Below are positions 57,168 through 64,000 of a stretch of 64,000 nucleotides of DNA, piece by piece (positions within the stretch are counted from its first letter, which is position 1; every line of letters starts with the position of its first letter). This DNA comes from Candidatus Avimonas faecium (GTDB lineage: Bacteria; Bacillota; Clostridia; Oscillospirales; Acutalibacteraceae): positions 17,593-81,592 of the forward strand of contig CAJFQI010000002.1 in NCBI GenBank assembly GCA_904419005.1, read 5' to 3'. The position numbers and the translations under genes were made by a program. Below the pieces are notes generated by a model that worked only from the letters and a program-made list of their open reading frames with translations, ran no database searches and was not told where the DNA came from.

Positions 57168-58052
57168 ATGGAGATAACGGCCACAGCGCCGGCCAAAATC
57201 AATTTGACCCTGGAGATTACGGGCCGGCGGGAAGATGGGTACCATCTGCTGCGCACGGTTTTCCAGGGGATTTCCCTGCGGGAGTCGGCCGCTGTCTGGG
57301 CGGAAGAGGAGCCGGGGATCCGGCTGTCCATTGCTGGGGCTTCCCTCCCCGCCGACGAAAGCAACACCGCCTGGAAGGCTGCCGCGTTTTTTCAGGAGCA
57401 TACCGGCTTTCCCCTTCCCGGCATCGGTATCCGGGTGCATAAGCACGTCCCTGTCGGGGCGGGGCTGGCCGGCGGCAGCGCCGATGCGGCGGCCGTTCTG
57501 GCCGCCTTAAACGAACTGGCGGGTACCCGACTCCGGCTTGACGAATTGTGCGAAATCGGCGCGCGGGTGGGCGCGGATGTGCCTTTCTGCCTTATGGGCG
57601 GGACGGCGGTCGGCGCCGGGACCGGTACGATCCTGACCCCTCTGCCCGACCTGCTCCCCTGCTCAATTGTGGTTTCCAAGCCGGACGCGGGGATCTCCAC
57701 GGCGGAGGCGTACCGCCGGATTGACGGGGCCGCCGGGCTGCCGGTCCCCCGCAGCGCCGCGATGGAGCAGGCCGTCTGCTCCGGCGACCTGCTGGCCGTC
57801 GGGCGGGAGCTCTGCAATGTGTTTGAGGCGGTGGCCGGTCTGCCCGAGGTGGAGGAGATCAAGAAAACGATGCGCGCCCACCATGCCCTCGGGTGCCAGA
57901 TGACCGGCAGCGGGTCGGCTGTGTTCGGCCTGTTTGACGAGCACACGGCCGCGGAACACTGCGCGCAGGAGCTCCGGCGGCGCTGGCGGGAAACCTTCCT
58001 CTGCCGCCCGGATCCCGATGGAGCGCGGGTTGAGAGGAAGGCGAAACTGTAA
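57168..58052 (+). CDS. ispE: 4-diphosphocytidyl-2-C-methyl-D-erythritol kinase
   Basis: ATAPAKINLTLEITGRREDGYHLLRTVFQ; HKHVPVGAGLAGGSADAAAVL GHMP motif; CQMTGSGSAVFG. Confidence 0.96.
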   Translation: MEITATAPAKINLTLEITGRREDGYHLLRTVFQGISLRESAAVWAEEEPGIRLSIAGASLPADESNTAWKAAAFFQEHTGFPLPGIGIRVHKHVPVGAGLAGGSADAAAVLAALNELAGTRLRLDELCEIGARVGADVPFCLMGGTAVGAGTGTILTPLPDLLPCSIVVSKPDAGISTAEAYRRIDGAAGLPVPRSAAMEQAVCSGDLLAVGRELCNVFEAVAGLPEVEEIKKTMRAHHALGCQMTGSGSAVFGLFDEHTAAEHCAQELRRRWRETFLCRPDPDGARVERKAKL

Positions 58053-58153
58053 AATATTTCCACCTCTTTGCATAACCCCGGCATTGGCCGCCCATACTCC
58101 GGATATCCAGCCGGCGCAACGCCGGCGAGAGGACGGAAAGGGCGGTTTTCTCT

Positions 58154-58801
58154 ATGTCAAAATTATTGCGTGCGCTGGCGATGGCCCTCAGCTTATCCCT
58201 GGCGCTTTCGTTGTGCGGCTTTGCCGGGGAATGCGGCGAGATCCGGGGCCGCGTTCTCCGGCTGCATGTCCTGGCCAATTCGGACAGCGCCGAAGACCAG
58301 ACGCTCAAGCTCTTGGTACGGGATACCATCGTGCAAGAGGCGGCGGGCCTGTTTGACACCGCCGCAAACGAGGCGGAGGCGCTGGCGCAGGCCCAGGCGC
58401 GCCTGCCGGAGCTGGAGGCCGCCGCCCAGCAGAGGGTGTACGACGAAGGCTATGATTACGCGGTACACGCGACGCTGGTGAATATGTATTTTACCACACG
58501 GCAGTATGAAGCGGTGACCCTTCCCGCCGGCTTTTACGACGCGCTGCGGATCACCATTGGGAGCGGGCAGGGCCATAACTGGTGGTGCGTGGTGTTCCCG
58601 CCGATGTGTGTATCCGCCGCCACCCAGGCCGCCGAGCTTTCCGACGTCCTGGAACCGGAGCAGGAAGAGATCGTGACCAGCCCGCAGAAATACGAGGTGC
58701 GCTTTAAGCTGGTCGAGGTTTTTGAGGGGATCGGCCGCCGGTTACAGGAGTGGTTCGGCGGCGGGGAGGACGCGCCATCCCAGAAGGCGGCGGCATCCTG
58801 A
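58154..58801 (+). CDS. spoIIR: Stage II sporulation protein R
   Basis: IRGRVLRLHVLANSDSAEDQTLKLLVRDTIVQEA...LPAGFYDALRITIGSGQGHNWWCVVFPPMC. Confidence 0.94.
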   Translation: MSKLLRALAMALSLSLALSLCGFAGECGEIRGRVLRLHVLANSDSAEDQTLKLLVRDTIVQEAAGLFDTAANEAEALAQAQARLPELEAAAQQRVYDEGYDYAVHATLVNMYFTTRQYEAVTLPAGFYDALRITIGSGQGHNWWCVVFPPMCVSAATQAAELSDVLEPEQEEIVTSPQKYEVRFKLVEVFEGIGRRLQEWFGGGEDAPSQKAAAS

Positions 58802-59018
58802 CGGCGGCCGGCGCTTCAGAGCAGCGCCTCCTCTTTTGGCAGGGAGGGATAAAGCCGGCGCCCTCCGCCTGCGCTGCCGCGGTAGGGGGATCCGCCCCCT
58901 AAGCCGCCTAAGTGGGCCTCCGGCGGTAATGCCCGGACGGAAAGGGGCACTAAACCGGGACGGCGGCGTCCCCCGCCGCCCCTCTTGAATCTGGCTGGAA
59001 AGCGTAATGAGGGAACAT

Positions 59019-59214
59019 AAAGGAAAGGCCCGCGGGCAAAGCGGGCCTTTCCTTTTCGAAAAAAAGGGCGCAGCCAGCTTGGCTGCGCCGTGGAGAGAGA
59101 AGAAAGAGGAGATCCTTCCAGACGGAAGGGCGTCTTCCTTTCGGAAGACGGGGAGAGGGATAGGTAAAATGAAAAAGAGGAAGCCCTTTTACAAAAGCCT
59201 GTCTTTGTAAAAGG
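59019..59214. other. Cluster of five consecutive hairpins (candidate structured RNA region or terminator array)
   Basis: Stems at 59019-59055 (15 bp), 59067-59089 (10 bp), 59114-59129 (6 bp), 59131-59150 (8 bp), 59185-59214 (11 bp); no convincing CDS. Confidence 0.6.
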
Positions 59215-59595
59215 CGATCGCCGTTGAAGCCCGTTGCGGTCCGTGCGTCCTATGGCGATGGGTTTAGTATACCGGAGGAATGTGTTCGTTGTATGAAGAT
59301 CCGTAAAAGGATTCGTTAATAGTGAAAAACGCGGATCCATTTTGGCCGGCCTTCGGCGCCATCCGCGGCGGCATCCCCGCTCCCCGGGCGGAAAGGCAAG
59401 GAGGGCAGCCGCCTCGCACCATGCTCCAGTTAGGAAGGCCCGTCGCCGTCACAGCCGCTTATCGGTTTGGGGTACACCGTAATCTTCTCCGGATGCGTCA
59501 AAGGTGCCGGTTGAGGTGCGGATATCCTGAATCATTGCGGCGCTGGAAATACCGGTTTGCGCCGCCTTTGGCCATCCGCGCCTTTTAAGCGCCGC

Positions 59596-59844
59596 CTATT
59601 CCTCGTTGATTTCCCGGCTTTTTTCCTCCAGCCAGGCCAGCATCGCTTCCCGACCGTCGGCGTCAAGGGGGAAGTCCCTGGTTTCCAGGATCTCGCTTTT
59701 TTCATAGCAATAGGGCCCCCGCCAGATCGCCACCGAAAGGGCGTCCCCTGGTTCAATCCGGAAGCGGAACTCCCCACGGCTGCCGGTAAAGGGGTTTTTG
59801 CTTTGGAAAAAGAGCAGGGGAGGGATATCAAACAGCATAGGCAT
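59596..59844 (-). CDS. Small hypothetical protein
   Basis: 82 aa MPMLFDIPPLLFFQSKNPFTGSRGEFRFRIEPGDALSVAIWRGPYCYEKSE...LAWLEEKSREINEE; coherent composition. Confidence 0.6.
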   Translation of the reverse strand: MPMLFDIPPLLFFQSKNPFTGSRGEFRFRIEPGDALSVAIWRGPYCYEKSEILETRDFPLDADGREAMLAWLEEKSREINEE

Positions 59845-60145
59845 ATGGCGCGCGTCCTTTCTCGTCTTTTCTTGTGTCTGTCTTGTACCTGAGGGAAACG
59901 GCGGCTTTCGCCCAAAGGAAAAGGGGGCCGCTTCCTTCCCCAGTATACACCCTTTTTTGTGGATTGGGTAGGGGACGGGACAGGAAAAGGGGAACGGGCA
60001 ATCCCTGCCAATGGGAAAATGGGCCTCGCCGCAAGGAAAAAGCACATTTCGCCGGCTTTCGGGAAAAGGCTCCGACAACTTGCTTTTTCATCGGCAGGTT
60101 TGCTATACTAATGGTATCCGATTTCAAGCCGGGAGGAGGGCGGAC

Positions 60146-60835
60146 ATGCCGGATTTTCGCCAAAGGGCCAAACGGGGCGTATTCTTTCTTATGAAGATTC
60201 TGCCCTTCCTGATCTGCCTGGGGATGGCGGCCGCCTTCTTCCTTTACGGCAGGGATCTGTCGGTGGAGGACCTGCTGTCCTATACGCCGGATAACCCGTT
60301 CCTGGCGGCCGGTCTCCTTTTTGCGCTTTACGCCGTCAAGAGCCTGTCCGTCCTCTTCCCGCTGGTGATCCTTTATATCGCGGCGGGTACCCTTTTCCCG
60401 CCGGCGGTGGCGCTGCTGGTGAATCTGGTGGGCGTGGCGATCTGCGTATCGGTTCCCTATGGGATCGGCCGCTTTGCGGGGGACGCTTTTGTGCAAGGGC
60501 TGATGGACAAGTATCCCAAGGTGCGCCGTATGGTCGAAGGGCAGAGGAAAAGCGACTTTTTCCTCTCCTTTTTCCTTCGGGTCGTCGGCTGCCTCCCGGG
60601 GGATGTGGTCAGCCTGTACCTCGGCTCGGTCTGCATCCCCTATCTCCGGTTCCTGGCCGGGAGCGTGCTGGGCCTTTTTCCCTCCCTGGCGCTTGCGACG
60701 CTGGTCGGCGTCAGCGTCACCCAGCCGGACTCGCCGATGTTTATCCTGTCGGTTTCCTGTACCGTCCTCCTGGCGGCGGGCTCTGCCGTGTTCTACTGGC
60801 TGTACCAGCGTCGGCGGAATCGGCAGGGAAAATAG
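60146..60835 (+). CDS. TVP38/TMEM64 family (DedA-like) membrane protein
   Basis: LSVLFPLVILYIAAGTLFPPAVALLVNLVGVAICVSVPYGIGRFAG...FFLRVVGCLPGDVVSLYLG. Confidence 0.88.
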   Translation: MPDFRQRAKRGVFFLMKILPFLICLGMAAAFFLYGRDLSVEDLLSYTPDNPFLAAGLLFALYAVKSLSVLFPLVILYIAAGTLFPPAVALLVNLVGVAICVSVPYGIGRFAGDAFVQGLMDKYPKVRRMVEGQRKSDFFLSFFLRVVGCLPGDVVSLYLGSVCIPYLRFLAGSVLGLFPSLALATLVGVSVTQPDSPMFILSVSCTVLLAAGSAVFYWLYQRRRNRQGK

Positions 60836-60896
60836 CCGGGACGCTGTTTCCGGCAGCCGCGTGCCGTCGGCGAGGCCCGGCGCGACGGACAGAGGC

Positions 60897-60934
60897 GCCG
60901 GGCCCTTCCCTTCACGGGGGAGGGCCCGGCGTTT
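60897..60934 (+). terminator. Terminator-like hairpin
   Basis: GCCGGGCCCTtCCC...GGGgAGGGCCCGGC then GTTTGG. Confidence 0.7.
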
Positions 60935-61133
60935 GGTATGCCGCCCATTCTTTTTGGTTAGGGCTCCCTTCCGCCGGGGAGGCGGGCGCTGCGCCGGCAG
61001 GAAAGCCCTTCGGGGAGGTTTATGTCAATATCGGCCGGCTCCAAGGCAATATTCTCATGGAAAAGCGGCGCGCGATCCTCTATAATCGGCTTGTCCGCAA
61101 TCCAGACATTCCGCAGAAAGGGCCGGTGAAAGC

Positions 61134-62894
61134 ATGGATAAAGGAGCGGTATATCATCGCGCTGACAGCGAGTGGTGCTATTTGGGGGACGACGGGCTGC
61201 TGACCATCGTCCTGCGGGCTGCCCGCGGGGATTTGCATAGCGTCCAAATGGTCTACGACGACCGGTACGACGCGAAGCCCAAGCGCCCCTGGCGGCGGCT
61301 GATGCTGGAAAAGCGCCACAGCGCCGGGGAATACGACTATTTCCAGGCGGCCTTCCAATGCCCCTACAGCCGGATCGGCTATTTTTTCCTTCTGACCGCG
61401 GCGTCGGGCGAGACAGCCTATTATTATCAGGACGGTTTTTCCGAGCAGTACAACTGGGGGCGGCAGCGGCTGTTCCAGCTGCCGTACCTTCACCCGGAGG
61501 ACGCGCCGCATGTGCCCCAGTGGCTGAAGGAGAGCGTGGCCTATCAGGTTTTCCCGGACAGCTTTGCCCAGGGGCGGGGCCGGATGGAGCCGGCGCCGGC
61601 GGAGCGGACGACGCCGAATGGACGGACAGTTTCCTCCCGCTTGGGAGGGACCCTGCGCGGGGTGATAGAAAACCTCCCGTACCTGCGGGAGCTGGGCGTC
61701 AACCTCCTGTATCTCAATCCCATCTTCACGGCGCTGTCCTATCACAAATACGATACTCTTGAGTATTATCACATTGACCCCTGCCTGGGAACCGACGAGG
61801 ATTTCAAGGAGCTGGTGACGCAATGTCACGCCATGGGCATCCGGGTGATGCTGGATCTGGTGTTCAACCATGTGAGCCGGGAGCACCCCTTTTTCCGGGA
61901 CGTACTGGAAAAGGGGGAGGGGTCCCCGTATGCTGATTGGTTCTGTATCCATCGGTTCCCCGTTAAGGACGAGCAGGGGCACCATTATGAATCCTTTGCT
62001 TTCCTTGAGGAGATGCCAAAGCTCAATACCGGCAACCCGGAGGTGGCGGACTACCTGCTCGCTGTCGGGAGGTACTGGTTGCTGGAATATGGGGTGGACG
62101 GCTACCGGCTGGATGTGGCCAACGAGGTGAGCCATGCCTTCTGGCGGTGGTTCCGGCGGGAGATGGAGGCGGTGCGCCCGGATGTGGCCATCATCGGCGA
62201 GGTATGGCACGAAGCGCCGGAGTGGATCGGGCGCGACCAGTTTCATTCGGTGATGAATTACCCGCTGCTGTATGCCGTTTGGGGTTTTTTCGGCCAGGAT
62301 TCCCTGCAGGCGCAGGAATTTACCGAAGTCATCGGCCGCCTGGCCCTGCTGTACCGCCGGGACAACGTGGCGGCTATGATGAATTTCCTGGACAACCACG
62401 ATACCTGCCGTTTTTACTCAATCTGCGGCCATCAGAGGCCGCGGCTGCGGCTGGCGGCGGCTTTCCTGCTGTCCTATGTGGGGATGCCCCTGCTGTTTTA
62501 CGGGGACGAGGCGGCCCTTGACGGCGGCAATGAGCTGGAGTCCCGCCAGGCTATGAAATGGCAGCTCGGCGCCGAGGACCGGGAACTGGCCGATTGGTTC
62601 CGCCTGCTGATCCATACCCGGCGGGCCCATCCCGCCCTGTTGCGGGGGGATTTCCGGTCGGCCGGCTGCGACCCCTTGCACGGCACTGCCGCCTTCTGGC
62701 GGGAGGCGGGGCAGGAGCGAGTGCTCTGCCTGTTCCATAACGCGCAGGAAACGGCGGCATACCCGCTGCCGGAGGGGGCGGCGTATACCGACCTGCTGAC
62801 CGGCGAACGGTTATCGGGGGGAGAAGCGGCCGGCCTGACCCCCTTTGGGGCCCGGCTGCTGGCGACATCCTCCTTACAGGAGGATGGGCAGTGA
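61134..62894 (+). CDS. Glycoside hydrolase family 13 (cyclomaltodextrinase/neopullulanase-like)
   Basis: VAYQVFPDSFAQG, VMLDLVFNHVS, DGYRLDVANEV, AIIGEVWHEA, NFLDNHDTCRF: GH13 conserved regions with catalytic D/E/D. Confidence 0.95.
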   Translation: MDKGAVYHRADSEWCYLGDDGLLTIVLRAARGDLHSVQMVYDDRYDAKPKRPWRRLMLEKRHSAGEYDYFQAAFQCPYSRIGYFFLLTAASGETAYYYQDGFSEQYNWGRQRLFQLPYLHPEDAPHVPQWLKESVAYQVFPDSFAQGRGRMEPAPAERTTPNGRTVSSRLGGTLRGVIENLPYLRELGVNLLYLNPIFTALSYHKYDTLEYYHIDPCLGTDEDFKELVTQCHAMGIRVMLDLVFNHVSREHPFFRDVLEKGEGSPYADWFCIHRFPVKDEQGHHYESFAFLEEMPKLNTGNPEVADYLLAVGRYWLLEYGVDGYRLDVANEVSHAFWRWFRREMEAVRPDVAIIGEVWHEAPEWIGRDQFHSVMNYPLLYAVWGFFGQDSLQAQEFTEVIGRLALLYRRDNVAAMMNFLDNHDTCRFYSICGHQRPRLRLAAAFLLSYVGMPLLFYGDEAALDGGNELESRQAMKWQLGAEDRELADWFRLLIHTRRAHPALLRGDFRSAGCDPLHGTAAFWREAGQERVLCLFHNAQETAAYPLPEGAAYTDLLTGERLSGGEAAGLTPFGARLLATSSLQEDGQ

Positions 62895-63664
62895 TTATAG
62901 ATACGCATCTTCATGAGGGCAGGCAGGGGATTTTCTCCCTGTCCTATGACACCCTGCTGGAGCAGATGGACCGCAACGGCATTGACAAGGGTCTGGTTTC
63001 GACCGTGGCCTGCTGCGAATACCGGGCGGACGCTGAGGAGCTGCTGCCCGAGCAGATCCCGCAGGTGCAGGCCAACCGGGAACTGCTCCAAAAGGCGGAG
63101 GCAAGCGGCGGGCGGCTGTACCTATCCTTCTGGTGCAAGCCCGCTGCCGAATCCGCCGCCGGGGTTTACGAGTTCATCCGGGAAAACCGGCGGTTTGTCC
63201 GGGGGCTCAAGCTCCATCCTTTTTATTCAAGGCTCGCCCTTGAGGACGACCGGTATGTCCCGTATTTGGAAATCGCCCGGGAGCTGGGCCTGCCGGTCTC
63301 GGTCCACACGGCGGCGGATCGCTTGTCCAGCCCGCAGCAACTGCTGGGCCTGGCGCGGCGGTTCCCTACGGTGCCCTTTATCATGGTGCATATGGGGCTC
63401 TGCTCGGATAACGAGGAAGCTATCCGCTGCGTGGCCCAGGCGGACAACCTTTTTGGGGACACCACCTGGGTGCCGCTTGATAAGGTGCGAAAGGCCATAC
63501 AGGTCTGCGGAAGCGGCAAGATGCTTTTCGGCAGCGACGCCCCTATTGACGGGGATAGGAGCTACGCCTTTTATGGGGAGATGCTGCGGCTTTACCGGGA
63601 AACGCCGGACAGGGACTGGGAGAACCTCTTTTACAAAAACGCGGCAGGCCTGTTCGGCCTGTAA
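62891..63664 (+). CDS. Amidohydrolase family protein (TIM-barrel metal-dependent hydrolase)
   Basis: GTG start; IIDTHLHEGRQG...GLKLHPFYS...VSVHTAAD...IMVHMGLCSDN...MLFGSDAP. Confidence 0.9.
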   Translation: MIIDTHLHEGRQGIFSLSYDTLLEQMDRNGIDKGLVSTVACCEYRADAEELLPEQIPQVQANRELLQKAEASGGRLYLSFWCKPAAESAAGVYEFIRENRRFVRGLKLHPFYSRLALEDDRYVPYLEIARELGLPVSVHTAADRLSSPQQLLGLARRFPTVPFIMVHMGLCSDNEEAIRCVAQADNLFGDTTWVPLDKVRKAIQVCGSGKMLFGSDAPIDGDRSYAFYGEMLRLYRETPDRDWENLFYKNAAGLFGL

Positions 63665-63694
63665 GGCGGCGTTTGATAAAGGCATCGCGGCACA

Positions 63695-63731
63695 GCAAAA
63701 GCCGAGCGGGTTTAACCCGCTCGGCTTTTGC
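63695..63731. terminator. Bidirectional terminator between convergent genes
   Basis: GCAAAAGCCGAGCGGG-tttaa-CCCGCTCGGCTTTTGC, 16-bp stem. Confidence 0.9.
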
Positions 63732-63769
63732 ATTTGTCCTATTCGGCTGCGGCCTCAGCGCTCAGCCGC

Positions 63770-64000
63770 CTATTCCCCGGCGGGCGTCGCGGAAACGCCC
63801 AGCTCCTTATCGACCCGGGCCTTATAGGTAGAGGGGGATTCCCCCATAACGCGCTTGAACACCCGGGCGAAATAGCTGGAATCGTTGTAGCCCACCAGGG
63901 TGGCCACCTGCGTGATCGTATAGCCCGGCTGCCGGCGCATCAGGGAAACCGCCTGGTGGGTACGGTAGTTGTTCAGGTATTCAATCGGGGTGGAGCCGGT
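63770..64000 (-). CDS. AraC family transcriptional regulator, C-terminal HTH (runs off the window end)
   Basis: Reverse strand reads ITQVATLVGYNDSSYFARVFKRVMGESPSTYKARVDKELGVSATPAGE*. Confidence 0.92.
   Translation of the reverse strand, partial: TGSTPIEYLNNYRTHQAVSLMRRQPGYTITQVATLVGYNDSSYFARVFKRVMGESPSTYKARVDKELGVSATPAGE

Noticed and set aside
58816-59340. 174-aa minus-strand ORF over the hairpin cluster downstream of spoIIR
   Set aside because: Arg/Pro/Ser-rich, no RBS I trust, and the sequence is dominated by inverted repeats; treated as non-coding.

Overview
The window looks like one contiguous chromosomal segment from a GC-rich, spore-forming Firmicute of clostridial type. This rests on spoIIR, DUF4364, SepF/YlmH/DivIVA, a V-type ATPase and Firmicute-like promoters; I did not test taxonomy. 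Most of it is core genome: dgt, dnaG, rpoD, miaB, ylbF-like, mutS, mutL, miaA, sepF, ylmH-like, divIVA-like, lspA, rluD-like, ispE, spoIIR, rpmE, aroF, two tRNA-Ser genes, and a nine-gene V-ATPase operon on the minus strand. I saw no CRISPR array, prophage or intact IS element. The most interesting signals are cis-acting RNA and leader structures: (1) a 38-aa leader ORF with a Tyr-Tyr-Arg-Tyr codon cluster between a consensus promoter and a strong terminator, immediately upstream of DAHP synthase, suggesting tyrosine-sensing attenuation; (2) two nearly identical 43-nt structured elements in tandem in the leader of a PHP-family phosphatase gene; (3) mutually exclusive hairpins in the uracil permease leader; (4) a structured leader on the V-ATPase operon; (5) a run of five hairpins downstream of spoIIR. 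No folding, covariance or homology search was possible, so product names rest on recognised motifs and RNA claims on inverted repeats read by eye.
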